Below, piece after piece: positions 35,601 through 44,517 of a stretch of 64,000 nt of DNA. This DNA is from Calothrix sp. 336/3. GTDB lineage: Bacteria; Cyanobacteriota; Cyanobacteriia; Cyanobacteriales; Nostocaceae. The notes under the pieces were generated by a model. The model was not told the DNA's origin. It worked only from the letters and a program-made list of their open reading frames with translations, and made no database searches. Each line of letters begins with the position of its first letter. Positions within the stretch are counted from its first letter, which is position 1. Position numbers and translations under genes: made by a program. Where the stretch lies: positions 496,001-560,000 of the forward strand of contig NZ_CP011382.1 in assembly GCF_000734895.2 (NCBI RefSeq). The letters run 5' to 3'.

Positions 35601-37011
35601 AACGGAGGGTTAATATTACCCGTAATTGATGGCGATGGGCATTAATAGCAGTTAGTATTTGTTGGAAAAATTCTTTACGCTCATGCTCATTTTTACAGAG
35701 GGTAATTATTTCCTCAGTTTGGTCAATGAATAGTAATAATTTGGAATTAGGATTATTTTTTACCCAGTTGCCAACACTTTGAGCCAGAGTTTTTTGTCTA
35801 TTTTCTAATTCTACTGTTGATAATCCCCCGTCAATCAGGGCTTTATTGAAAGCTTGGAAAGGTGTTTCTCCGGGACGAATTGTTGGTAATATGTACCATT
35901 TTTGGCTGGTTTCTTGTTTTAATTTGGGAATTAATCCAGCTTTCACCAAACTCGATTTACCGGAACCACTAGCACCGAGGACAACCGTGAGAGGATTAGT
36001 TTTGACGAAATCTTGTAATTTGTCAACTAATTGGCTCCTCCCGAAAAATAATTCGCTGTGTTCTTCCTCAAAGGAATTTAAACCACGGTAGGGATTTTTT
36101 GACTCATCTAAAGGCGGTGCTGGTGGTAAATTTAACTCGTGACTAGGAGAAAGAAAAATATACTCACCTTTATCATGTTTGTTTAAACACCATATCCCCG
36201 GTGTTTGCCGCATGTTAGATTTTTCTGTGGGAATTTCCACGCGATCGCGCAAATATAAATATAATTCTGTGGCTGTAATTACCCCATCTCCCGCAGATTG
36301 ACAATTTTTGGCTGGTGGATAACTATCTGCTGCACCTGCTAACGCTTCTAATAAAGCCGCAGCAAAGGGGGAATGATTACCCACCTCACCCCGCTCTGTA
36401 TCTAATTTAAAGTTGTCTAAGGCTTTTTGGTCGGAAGCGGAGGAAGTAATAATTTGCCATGCGGCATCCCGAATAAAACGGTCATAGCGTTCTTGATAAA
36501 TCACCTCTGATGGTGCTAAGAAATCTCGCGTACTCGACCAGCGAAAAGCACCAGCAAAACAGCAATCAAGTATTCCTAAAAAATGCCGACAGGGTAATTG
36601 ACTCAAGGCATCGTGAAGCTTTGTCATCGGTAGATAACTATTAGTATCACCCTGTTTGGCATCCTGGGGAATTAAGTAACCAGCAGGACCTTCATCCCCA
36701 TTTAGCGCCACTCCATGACCAGCAAAATAGAATAATAAACGGTCATTTTCGGTAAGGTTTTCTGGTAATGTTTTTTCTAAAAATTTATTTAAGTTACTCA
36801 GGGTAGCGACTTCATCTAAACATACCCAAACCTCGTAGCCATGCTTTTCCCGCAGAACTTTGATAATTTCTTTGGCATCGTTAACGGCTGTTTTTAAAGG
36901 AGAAATACCGCTCTGATAATTATTAATCCCGATAACAAATGCTAAGTTGCGCTCAAATCCAGTATTTGTCTGTACCGGAGTAGGAGTTTCATTATTTTGA
37001 ATCACATTCAT
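32620..37011 (-). CDS. Caspase-like (orthocaspase) - NTPase - WD40 protein
   Basis: 1463 residues in three parts. (1) A caspase p20-like domain (about 20-290) with H99 in Y-F-A-G-H-G and C151 in L-D-C-C-F-A-G, the complete His-Cys dyad. (2) A STAND-type NTPase (about 305-750) opening with N-P-Y-R-G-L-N-S-F, Walker A G-A-S-G-S-G-K-S-S (346-354) and Walker B L-L-L-F-I-D-Q-T-E-E. (3) A membrane-spanning-like segment (G-I-A-V-S-V-M-L-G-L-S-G-L) followed by WD40 repeats to the end (L-N-F-S-P-D-A-K-Q-L ... N-T-I-R-L-W). The WD40 part is expected to sense, the NTPase to oligomerise and the caspase to cut proteins, as in related signalling or immune proteins. Its own substrate is unknown. Confidence 0.88.
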   Translation of the reverse strand: MNVIQNNETPTPVQTNTGFERNLAFVIGINNYQSGISPLKTAVNDAKEIIKVLREKHGYEVWVCLDEVATLSNLNKFLEKTLPENLTENDRLLFYFAGHGVALNGDEGPAGYLIPQDAKQGDTNSYLPMTKLHDALSQLPCRHFLGILDCCFAGAFRWSSTRDFLAPSEVIYQERYDRFIRDAAWQIITSSASDQKALDNFKLDTERGEVGNHSPFAAALLEALAGAADSYPPAKNCQSAGDGVITATELYLYLRDRVEIPTEKSNMRQTPGIWCLNKHDKGEYIFLSPSHELNLPPAPPLDESKNPYRGLNSFEEEHSELFFGRSQLVDKLQDFVKTNPLTVVLGASGSGKSSLVKAGLIPKLKQETSQKWYILPTIRPGETPFQAFNKALIDGGLSTVELENRQKTLAQSVGNWVKNNPNSKLLLFIDQTEEIITLCKNEHERKEFFQQILTAINAHRHQLRVILTLRSDFESQVRDAGLKFVCEELNLGNTFLQRRWQNGRFIVPAMTRSQLREAIEKPAISRVMYFQPNDLVEQLIDEVADMPGALPLLSFALSELFLKYLKRQRNAEFNQGKNIDRALTQADYQELGGVMRSLTQRADEEYEALVRENPDYESVIRHVMLRMVAIGGGELARRRVPLSELQYPPEKDNLVKEVIKRFSIARLLVEGQDSEGNPYVEPAHDALVRGWEKLLVWKQKEEENLILQRRLTPAAEEWKIQQQPRFLWNGNPRLDLLKKELNSRDNWFNTVETEFVERSVKRKTFNTRLYWGIAVSVMLGLSGLSIWALSEQRKAVIDQIKTSRQASETGLRTNNFNLETLIQSLQAAKSRKNWLLQVNAPDKQLQEQIIATLRKAVYLNREDKRWQVPEGEIVKATFVSQEFKLLVTTANNERTICLRDLEKSTKQCQELANDIGLITKAEFSPDGKKIAWEKQDSTGFQIWNWGNGQFYDYRLSNPSSRFRFTPDSQALAFMGNTQNGQSFVSRWNWENNQVDSLVEPGNISNFNFTPSGNLLVTTTAKTKDDKQTLNLWERNSGWKSLAKFPVGFSTVDLNIISPDGQSLVMSYGSGRSIGATTELWKVGEETPIRLSAAPIVSYSADGKHLAVGDNDGTVKFFQSGSQFLELKGHQGLIYSLNFSPDAKQLITVGNDNTIRLWNLDTEIDIQPEKQLPNPIQKISFSPDSKQIATLEAGTIHLWDISSGQQLREFSERKYSEESQLIFHPQGKQLAIIEPNDQSNTIHLLNLSSGKVSQLPGEYLSVSGLSFSPNGKRLAIFENVSHETEDTGSLRLLDLTKQKEQKTGWNLKSSETIWKSDSKGNEQILAARADVLHTVDNVEVWNTLSNKQLASLFVGRGTMRDLSQISFNRDGSLVALSFGWETKLWDWQNNQSISFIHSSENNEVKFSKISPDGKILAVVDQQDKVKLLYLGGFEELVTRGCKQVRDYLQNNPNVSESDRHLCEK

Positions 37012-37111
37012 GATTAATAATCCTGAAATAATAATTGAAATTTAATTTTGGATGATGTTATGAGATGTGAGAAAATATCTATCTGATACCAGTTCGTAAT
37101 TCGTAAGATAA

Positions 37112-37230
37112 TATAGCGTTTCTCATTCTAGTGAGGTATAGAAGAACCCCTCCCCAACCCTCCCCGATTTCGGGGAGGGTGCCCGATAGGGCGGGTGGGG
37201 TTGTATTTCATCTGATTGGGAAACGCTATA
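37112..37230. repeat. 119-bp MITE-like element, copy 1
   Basis: Starts TATAGCGTTT and ends AAACGCTATA, perfect 10-bp terminal inverted repeats that extend to 15 of 17 bases. The core carries CCCTCCCCGATTTCGGGGAGGG, a strong hairpin. Nearly identical to 61682-61800. It contains no coding capacity and is flanked by A/T. Such an element would need a transposase in trans. Confidence 0.85.
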
Positions 37231-37313
37231 AGTGGAGAGTGTGAATAGTATTTCACCACATTAATTGCACTGGTTGGAAAGAGTAGGAACATCTTGGAAT
37301 TTTATTGAAAATA

Positions 37314-37330
37314 GGGAGCGAGACGCTCCC
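37314..37330 (-). terminator. Palindrome downstream of caspase-lipase gene
   Basis: GGGAGCG-AGA-CGCTCCC, a perfect 7-bp stem, 39 bp past the minus-strand stop at 37369 and followed on that strand by TATTTTCAAT. It probably stabilises or ends the transcript. The same kind of palindrome (GGAG-CGTCTCG-CTCC type) is dispersed in cyanobacterial genomes. Confidence 0.5.
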
Positions 37331-37368
37331 ACAACAATTGTTTTACCCTTCAGAATTAGCGGTGCTAG

Positions 37369-40300
37369 CTATCTTTGATTGATGGTAGAGCTTGCCAACA
37401 AAGCGTTAGTCAGTGCGGTTAATCCTGCGCGATCGCTAAAGTAGTTGAGATGGTTGCAGGTGACTTCGTAAATTTGTGGTTGGGGCGATCGCTGATTATT
37501 TACACTCGTTATACTGCTCACCGTAACTGCAATATCATTAACTTGACTCAAGAACACTAAATCAATGCATTTATTTTGCAATTTCGCCATGAGTTGCTGT
37601 ATTTTTTTGGTTTCACCCGCTACAGAGTTCACCGAGTTATTACCTGCAATGATTGTATAGGGAATACCTGGGTCGGGGCTTGTGGCAAGGGATTTGAGGA
37701 CTTCTGAACCCGGTTTCATTTGGTCGAGGGCAATATCAATTGTTTCCAGAGAACCTAACAAAGTACCTAACACCTTCACGGGTAAAGCGACTGTGGATAT
37801 GCCATTTAACCCCAGGGTTAGTAACATCATCGCCCAATCTTGGACTGTAGACCAAGGTGAACCCCCATTGGGTGTCCCTAACATGACTAAATGATTGACA
37901 ATTTTATTGCCACCTTCCCGTTCTATGAACCACCGGGATATTAACCCCCCCATGGAGTGGGCAACTATGTGTAATTCTTTACCGTGTCCTTCTCCCAAAC
38001 CCACAGCTTCCAGGCGTTGTTTGAGTAAGCGGGCGTTGTCTTCGATGGATGTATTCAGATTCTCGTAGTCGAAAGCCAGAATTAAATCATACATTTCGCC
38101 TAAGGGTTTTTCCTGTCCTGCAAACATCACCTTTGCCTTGTGCATTCCAGGTATAAGACCTGCGGTATCACCGATAATACCGTGAATGAAGACAACTATT
38201 TTTTCAGCTTTGGCTACTTCTTGTTTAACTGCAATGAAATTAGTTTCGTAATTAACTTTTTCATTTGCTGTCACCTTTGCTACAGATAATTGCGGATAGG
38301 AAAATTCAAATCCCAGTGTTGTGCTGGCGACTTTTTGGAAGTAAATTTTGAAGGCACTTTTAAGACTGCGTTCGTCCGGATTGTCCAGATTTTCGGGTGT
38401 GGGTAGCTGCTCTAATCTAATTTCGGTTTTGCCGTAATGGGAATATCCAACTCCCAAGGGTAGATAAAATTCGCCATCATAGGCAAGGGGTAAGACATTT
38501 TCCCCTGGTGCGAGGGATGTATCCACGATTAATTTTAAGGGGTTTTCGCGGGTAACGGTGGCGATCGCAGCAGCATCAACTGCGGTTAATTCTAAAGCGT
38601 TGGCATTTGGTTCAATTCCCCTAGTGTTGGTTAAATCAAAGGGTTGGGAGTTTTCCCGCAGCAAGGGTGGTAAGTAATAGTTATCACTTCTCTCGGATGG
38701 GGAAATACTGGTTAAACGAGCTGTTCCTTGAAAGTGAGGATGGGGTTTTAATACAACTCCTGTACCTAAAGATACCCCGTTACCGGAATTGGGGATATGT
38801 ATAGTTTCCAGGGGACGGATGGTTTTAGTGATAATTTGAGTTGCAACCCAATCATCATATTCCTCATCACCGGATTCATCCAGAATAAAATCACGAGATT
38901 GCCAGCGACTCATTAAACGGTTGAGGGTACTTGCTCGCGCACTGCGTTGAGTATATTTTTTACGGGGTAAATCGAGTTGATCTTGCTCTAGTAATCTCGC
39001 ATCAAATTCATTGGTGCAAACGATGAGTTTAAGAATATCTTGATATTCGGTAATTCCCTGTTGCCAGACATCATCGGGAACACCCGCAGGAATCGCTTTT
39101 CCACCAAAAGCCCAAACTTGTTGGTTGGGTTCGAGTTTCACATAACCTGCTTCAAAAAAGCCGGCATTAATCGCAAATTTTTCCGTCAGGTTGAGTAATG
39201 CACAATACAGGGTTTCGTCACTGGTATTTTTGAGCTTAATTTTGAAAGTTGGTTTTTTCCATTTGCCGCTATCATCTTGATAATAATTGAATTGAATTTG
39301 GCTATCTGATATAACTTGATTGTTGTGATAAATTTCTAGTTGAATGGCATCTGCACTAATCCGACTATTAGCAGGGCTAGAAAGTTCACTTAAGTTTTGC
39401 CATCGGGTAATATGTTCGAGACGTTGAATGACTTTGGTGGCGCTAGCTGGGGTATAATCAGGAATTTCGCTAACTAGGGATACACCGTCAGCAGGTCGGG
39501 TAATGATATATTCTCCGTTTCTGGCGATAACTTTAAATGCGGCGGTTTCATTGTCGCCAACTTCACGCAGATATGGGGAAGGTTGGGCGTTATCAATATT
39601 TTTTAATGCTTGTTGTAATAATTGTACTCCTGAGGAATCGCCAATAAAGCGTACACCCTTGGGTGGTAAAGGTAAGCTAGTAATGACAGCTTTGAAAGTT
39701 TGTTCTTTGTCTAAATTTATAGCCCCGGTGATGGCGATTTGACTTAATTGGGGTAAAACTTCCACTACTTGTGCTTCTGTAAGCTTCTGGGATAACTGGC
39801 GTAAATTTTCAGCTTGGGCTGTGATGGGAAATAGTGCCAAATGCATAGTTTCTCCACCCTGGGGACGGGGTACACCATGTACTGCACCACCATCAATTAC
39901 CCAACCATATTGTTTGTGATGGGAAACAGTATAGTAGGGTAGGCGATCGCCAACAGAACCACCTAAAAATAATTGCTCTAATTCCTTGCTGTCTGTTGCT
40001 TCTAATTGGGGTGATTGTTGTTTAATTTGACTTCTGACTGAGGCATTGATACGTTTAAACAAATCTCGATAGGTGAGATTTCCGGGAATTTGTTTCAGGG
40101 TTTCGGTCAGAAAGTAACAAAATGCACCACGATGTTCGCCATTTACTTGATATTCCTTGGCGGTTTCGGAATTTTTACAGGATGCGAAGAGAATATGTTT
40201 GCCCCTCGGTAAACTCCAACCTGATTCTTGCTGGTTTAATTTGCCTTCTCCCGCACGCAAACGTTGAATCTCTTCCTGGGAAAAGATAAAGCTCTCCAGG

Positions 40301-40815
40301 GGACGTACACGTACATCAGGGGTAAATTCCCGCACTGCGGTTTCCTGAAATGGGTTTCTTGTTCCCGTACCGGAATGACAACAATCTAAAATCAAGGTAA
40401 TGTGGGGATTCTTTTGCCCTACCTCTGCAATTAACTTAGCTAATTCCTTATCAGCTAAATCCCAACCCCCTGGTAAACGACTGTCATAACAGACGAGGGT
40501 TTCATTGAGCTTTTCGGGTTGAAATTCCCAAAATTCTCGCGGTGCTGGTTCTTGGGAACCATGACCACTGTAATAGAATAGGGCAACATCATTACTGGTT
40601 GCTTGACACAAATGTTGACGAAAACCATCAATAATTCCTTGACGGGTGGCAGCTTCGTCTTGGAGAACTTTTAAGTGTAAATTCCACCCTGTGGTTTCAA
40701 CTCGTGTTTGTAAATATTCCGCGATCGCCTTAACATCATTGATGCAACCCCGAAGTGGACTCACAGGTGCAGCGTAGTTATCAATCCCTACCAATAAAGC
40801 GTAAATATTAGCCAT
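37369..40815 (-). CDS. Caspase-like protease fused to an alpha/beta hydrolase (lipase-like) domain
   Basis: 1148 residues. The N-terminal caspase domain (1 to about 290) has H85 in Y-Y-S-G-H-G-S and C146 in L-I-L-D-C-C-H-S-G-T, an intact dyad. It also has the G-I-D-N-Y and G-C-I-N-D-V motifs of type I metacaspase-like orthocaspases. Residues about 300-880 are an unassigned beta-rich region. The C-terminal part (about 890-1130) has V-V-F-I-H-G-I-I-G-D (oxyanion region), H-I-V-A-H-S-M-G-G-L (nucleophile serine) and L-G-T-P-N-G-G-S-P-W, the pattern of PGAP1/lipase-type hydrolases. Combining protease and esterase in one chain suggests a membrane-attacking or lipid-processing effector, but this is inference. 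The start faces the divergent DUF1822 gene 147 bp away. Confidence 0.86.
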   Translation of the reverse strand: MANIYALLVGIDNYAAPVSPLRGCINDVKAIAEYLQTRVETTGWNLHLKVLQDEAATRQGIIDGFRQHLCQATSNDVALFYYSGHGSQEPAPREFWEFQPEKLNETLVCYDSRLPGGWDLADKELAKLIAEVGQKNPHITLILDCCHSGTGTRNPFQETAVREFTPDVRVRPLESFIFSQEEIQRLRAGEGKLNQQESGWSLPRGKHILFASCKNSETAKEYQVNGEHRGAFCYFLTETLKQIPGNLTYRDLFKRINASVRSQIKQQSPQLEATDSKELEQLFLGGSVGDRLPYYTVSHHKQYGWVIDGGAVHGVPRPQGGETMHLALFPITAQAENLRQLSQKLTEAQVVEVLPQLSQIAITGAINLDKEQTFKAVITSLPLPPKGVRFIGDSSGVQLLQQALKNIDNAQPSPYLREVGDNETAAFKVIARNGEYIITRPADGVSLVSEIPDYTPASATKVIQRLEHITRWQNLSELSSPANSRISADAIQLEIYHNNQVISDSQIQFNYYQDDSGKWKKPTFKIKLKNTSDETLYCALLNLTEKFAINAGFFEAGYVKLEPNQQVWAFGGKAIPAGVPDDVWQQGITEYQDILKLIVCTNEFDARLLEQDQLDLPRKKYTQRSARASTLNRLMSRWQSRDFILDESGDEEYDDWVATQIITKTIRPLETIHIPNSGNGVSLGTGVVLKPHPHFQGTARLTSISPSERSDNYYLPPLLRENSQPFDLTNTRGIEPNANALELTAVDAAAIATVTRENPLKLIVDTSLAPGENVLPLAYDGEFYLPLGVGYSHYGKTEIRLEQLPTPENLDNPDERSLKSAFKIYFQKVASTTLGFEFSYPQLSVAKVTANEKVNYETNFIAVKQEVAKAEKIVVFIHGIIGDTAGLIPGMHKAKVMFAGQEKPLGEMYDLILAFDYENLNTSIEDNARLLKQRLEAVGLGEGHGKELHIVAHSMGGLISRWFIEREGGNKIVNHLVMLGTPNGGSPWSTVQDWAMMLLTLGLNGISTVALPVKVLGTLLGSLETIDIALDQMKPGSEVLKSLATSPDPGIPYTIIAGNNSVNSVAGETKKIQQLMAKLQNKCIDLVFLSQVNDIAVTVSSITSVNNQRSPQPQIYEVTCNHLNYFSDRAGLTALTNALLASSTINQR

Positions 40816-40962
40816 AACAATGTATCCCTGATTAACTACATTGTTTTAGAATTTAGGGATTTGAACTTATGCAGTCATCCTGAGAATATTCCTAAACTCT
40901 GCGTAATTTTAGAAGCAATTGGCGATATATATGTATCAGCATCCATGATAGGGGAATGAGTT

Positions 40963-41925
40963 ATGATCCGCACTACCTTGAATATCGAAGATTTCGCTTT
41001 AAGTTTGCCAATTACCCAAACTGCCTACCAGCAAGCACAACAGTTTGCCCGTGAGCAACCGACGGCAGCTAAAGCCGAGCAGGTAAAACAAAATACACTG
41101 TCAGTATTAGTAGTAAATGACTACCTGCAAATGATGGGTATTAACACAGATTTGTCCGCTAGTGATTTGTGGAACCCAATTGTGAGGTTGTGTGCGGATG
41201 TTAGTGATTTGCAAATCCCCGAAATTGGTTCTTTAGAATGTCGTGTTGTTCATAGTCTGACAGACTGCTGTTATATTCCTCCAGAAACGTGGGAAGAAAG
41301 AATAGCTTATGTTGTCGTGATGCTAGATGAATCGCAACGGGAAGGAAAGATTCTCGGATTTGTTCCCACTGTGGAAACTGAAGAATTACCCCTAAATCAG
41401 CTGCAACCCCTAGAAGATTTCATCGACTATTTAGCAGAGTTACGCCCAACCTCAATGGCAAGTTTGGTAAATTTAAGTCAATGGTTTAGCGATGTCTTGA
41501 CAACGGGCTGGCAAACTTTAGAAACCCTGTGGAATCAACCAGAATTATCACCAGCTTATGCTTTTCGCAGTGTTGCACAAAATTTGGCATCTGAGGAGTC
41601 ACAAGGAACTGTGAAACGAGCAAAATTAATTGATTTGGGTATTCAAATTGACAACCAATTATTGATGCTAATTGTGGAACTCACTCCCCAAACTGATGGG
41701 CAAACAAGTATTCGTATTCAGTTGCATCCTACAAGTAGTCAAGTTTACCTGACTCCCGGTACAAAACTGACTATTTTAGATGAGTCTGGAGTGGTATTTC
41801 TGGATGCGCAAGCGAGAAATAATGATAACTACGTCCAATTACAATTACGTGGGGAACCTGGCGAGCAATTTAGCGTCCGCGTAGCATACAGTGACACTAG
41901 TGTGACAGAAAATTTTGTAATTTAG
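40963..41925 (+). CDS. DUF1822-family protein
   Basis: A 320-residue protein of a cyanobacteria-specific family: A-L-S-L-P-I-T-Q-T-A-Y-Q-Q-A near the start, S-V-L-V-V-N-D-Y-L-Q-M-M-G-I and R-I-A-Y-V-V-V-M-L-D-E-S further on. The second half (about 210-320) is beta-rich with the L-H-P-T-S-S-Q-V-Y-L-T-P-G pattern. No enzymatic motif is seen. The family is normally found next to CHASE2-CHAT and DUF928 genes, exactly as here, so the three probably act together. Cytoplasmic by sequence. Confidence 0.85.
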   Translation: MIRTTLNIEDFALSLPITQTAYQQAQQFAREQPTAAKAEQVKQNTLSVLVVNDYLQMMGINTDLSASDLWNPIVRLCADVSDLQIPEIGSLECRVVHSLTDCCYIPPETWEERIAYVVVMLDESQREGKILGFVPTVETEELPLNQLQPLEDFIDYLAELRPTSMASLVNLSQWFSDVLTTGWQTLETLWNQPELSPAYAFRSVAQNLASEESQGTVKRAKLIDLGIQIDNQLLMLIVELTPQTDGQTSIRIQLHPTSSQVYLTPGTKLTILDESGVVFLDAQARNNDNYVQLQLRGEPGEQFSVRVAYSDTSVTENFVI

Positions 41926-42099
41926 TTAATATTTTAGCCCTGCTTTTAAGACGAGTTGTCTGGATAAGGCATATTCCATCACCGGAGTAAGATATGACAA
42001 GGTTAACTTTTCCCTGTAGATTGTGGAGGCTGATTAGCGCATATTGTTCCCTCAAATTTGCTTGATTCTGTAAATCCTCAAACTTTAACTACTTCTATC

Positions 42100-44409
42100 A
42101 TGGGTAAATTGGTGGTGCTGAAATTTGCTGATGGTAGTTTTGAACAGGGTTTTGCTGTGACTCTGCAACTGGGTGCGGAGGGAGAACTACCAAGCGTCGA
42201 GATAACTGGCAAGTTACCAAAGATGCCAGAGTTACCGAAAATATACAGAGAATGGCAAACCAGCTATTTACGTCTGGGTAATCATTTTCGCTTGTCGGCA
42301 GATACTGCACAGGTGACTAATATTTCCATTACTCAAGACTGTGGAGAGACTGGGGAAAAGTTGCGATCGCGGTTCAATAGTTGGTTACTTAGTGATGATT
42401 TTCGCCCGATCCGGGAAAAATGGTTAGAGCGGCTCTCACCTACGGATGAGATTCGTGTAATTTTACAAACAGAGAATCGAGAATTACAGCGTTTACCGTG
42501 GCATTTATGGGACATCTTAGAACGGTATCCCCAAGCAGAAATTGCCATGACTTCTGCTAATTATGAAAAGCTAATTATCGAGAAAACTAAAAATCCTCAA
42601 GTTAAAATATTAGCAATTATTGGTAATAGTCAAGGAATTAATACCCAAACTGACCAAATATTATTAAAAAATTTACCCGCAGCCTCTGTCAACTTTTTAG
42701 TAGAACCGTCTAGACAACTACTCAATGATTATTTGTGGCAAGAAAACTTTGATATTTTCTTCTTTGCAGGGCATAGTGATAGTCAGGGAACTCAGGGGAA
42801 GGGGCGAATTTTCCTCAATCAAACTGATAGCTTAAGTCTGGAAGAATTACGATTTGCCCTCAGAAAAGCTGTGGAAAAAGGCTTACAATTGGCAATTTTT
42901 AACTCCTGTGATGGCTTAGGATTAGTAGAGCAATTAGCAGATTTACATATTCCCCAAATTATTGTGATGCGGGAACCAGTTCCTGATTTAGTTGCCCAGG
43001 AATTTTTGAAATATTTCCTCAGTAGTTTTGCGGAGGGTGAAAGTTTTTATCAAGCGGTACGTTATGGTAGGGAAAGGTTACAAGGATTGGAAGATAGGTT
43101 TCCCTGTGCTACTTGGCTACCTGTAATTTACCAAAATTTAGCAGAATCGCCGCCAACTTGGAAAGAATTCACAGGCAAAATTGCCATTAATCCCCCGACT
43201 ATTTCCCGACTGCAAAGACTGAAAACAGTGGTGATGACGAGTCTGGTAGTTGCTGCGGTGGTGGGAGGTATGAGATTTGGGGGAGTGTTGCAGGGTGGAG
43301 AATTACAAGTCTTTGATCAAATGATGCGATCGCGCTCTTTATTTATGGATGAAGGTGCGGATCCTCGTTTACTCATCGTGACTGTGGATGATGATGATAT
43401 TACTCTGCAACGTCGTCAAGGAGAAAATTTAAAAGGCACATCTATTGGGGATAAAACCCTGAATCAAGTTATACAAACCCTTGAGAAATATCAACCACGG
43501 GCTATTGGTTTAGATATATACCGTGATTTTCCGGCAGAAGATAAAGCATTAGCCCAAACTCTCCGGGAAAATCATCATGTGATTGGTGTCTGCAAGGGAA
43601 GTGACAACACCACCAAAGCTAACGGAATTGCTCCACCTCCAGAAATTCCCCCCCAACGTCAAAGTTATAGCGATTTTCTCCACGATTCAGACAAGGTGGT
43701 GCGTCGTCAGTTATTGTTCATGACTCAAGAAGCTGTCTCAATTTGCCCTGCACCCTATGCTTTAAGTAGTCAGCTAGCATTTCGTTATTTGTTACCCCAG
43801 GGAATAGAAGCAAGTTTTACACCAAATGGTGATTTACAACTAGGTAACACAGTATTTCCACGGCTAACTTCAAGATATGGTAGCTACCAACGCATAGATG
43901 CAAATGGGGGACAAATACTGATAAATTGGCGAGCGACTCCTAAAATTGCCGAAGAAATTAAGCTTAGTCAGTTGTTATCAACAAATCTTAACCCTAATGC
44001 CATCAAAGACAGAATTATCTTGATTGGTGTGACTGCGAAAGGCGATTTTCCCGACTATTGGGCAACACCCTACGGCTATAGTTTAGATGAACAAATGCCC
44101 GGTGTGATAGTTCAAGCACAGATGTTGAGTCAAATTCTCAGCCATGTTTTAGATAAACGTCCGTTGCTACAAACTTGGAATCCGTGGCAAGAGTCGGTAT
44201 GGATATTACTTTGGGCTTTAATAGCAGGGTTTAGTCTTGGGCGATCGCCATCCTTCTCTCGCCTATTATTTGTTATTTGTATTACTACCATCTCAGTATA
44301 TATTCTGTGCCTATTCCTGCTCATCCGCAGTTATTGGGTTCCTTTCCTACCCTCAGCTATGGCACTTATAGGTACAACTACCGTCATTAAAATAATTCGT
44401 AATTCGTAA
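42100..44409 (+). CDS. CHAT-CHASE2 membrane sensor protein
   Basis: About 769 residues from ATG 42100, giving the usual opening M-G-K-L-V-V-L-K; a TTG at 42058 is also in frame. The cytoplasmic N-terminal CHAT domain (about 60-370) has H225 in F-F-F-A-G-H-S and C270 in F-N-S-C-D-G, an intact caspase-type dyad. A membrane segment (about 378-398) leads to an extracytoplasmic CHASE2 domain (about 410-690), then three C-terminal membrane helices. The layout suggests an external signal controlling a protease. The last codons and stop (I-R-N-S-stop) fall inside the heptamer repeat at 44393, so the C terminus was set by repeat expansion. Confidence 0.86.
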   Translation: MGKLVVLKFADGSFEQGFAVTLQLGAEGELPSVEITGKLPKMPELPKIYREWQTSYLRLGNHFRLSADTAQVTNISITQDCGETGEKLRSRFNSWLLSDDFRPIREKWLERLSPTDEIRVILQTENRELQRLPWHLWDILERYPQAEIAMTSANYEKLIIEKTKNPQVKILAIIGNSQGINTQTDQILLKNLPAASVNFLVEPSRQLLNDYLWQENFDIFFFAGHSDSQGTQGKGRIFLNQTDSLSLEELRFALRKAVEKGLQLAIFNSCDGLGLVEQLADLHIPQIIVMREPVPDLVAQEFLKYFLSSFAEGESFYQAVRYGRERLQGLEDRFPCATWLPVIYQNLAESPPTWKEFTGKIAINPPTISRLQRLKTVVMTSLVVAAVVGGMRFGGVLQGGELQVFDQMMRSRSLFMDEGADPRLLIVTVDDDDITLQRRQGENLKGTSIGDKTLNQVIQTLEKYQPRAIGLDIYRDFPAEDKALAQTLRENHHVIGVCKGSDNTTKANGIAPPPEIPPQRQSYSDFLHDSDKVVRRQLLFMTQEAVSICPAPYALSSQLAFRYLLPQGIEASFTPNGDLQLGNTVFPRLTSRYGSYQRIDANGGQILINWRATPKIAEEIKLSQLLSTNLNPNAIKDRIILIGVTAKGDFPDYWATPYGYSLDEQMPGVIVQAQMLSQILSHVLDKRPLLQTWNPWQESVWILLWALIAGFSLGRSPSFSRLLFVICITTISVYILCLFLLIRSYWVPFLPSAMALIGTTTVIKIIRNS

Positions 44410-44420
44410 TTCGTAATTCG
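44393..44420. repeat. Heptamer tandem repeat (TAATTCG)x4
   Basis: Four perfect copies of TAATTCG, a short tandemly repeated repetitive sequence of the kind common in heterocystous cyanobacteria. It overlaps the end of the CHAT-CHASE2 gene and supplies its stop codon. A related TTCGTAATTCG piece lies at about 37093-37103. Confidence 0.95.
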
Positions 44421-44517
44421 TGATTAAGTTTTGTAATGAAGATTTAGACCCCCAGAATTTGTTAAATTGAGTCGTAATTATTTAGGTTTCAGCCCCCGAT
44501 TACAGTTCCTGTGAAAT

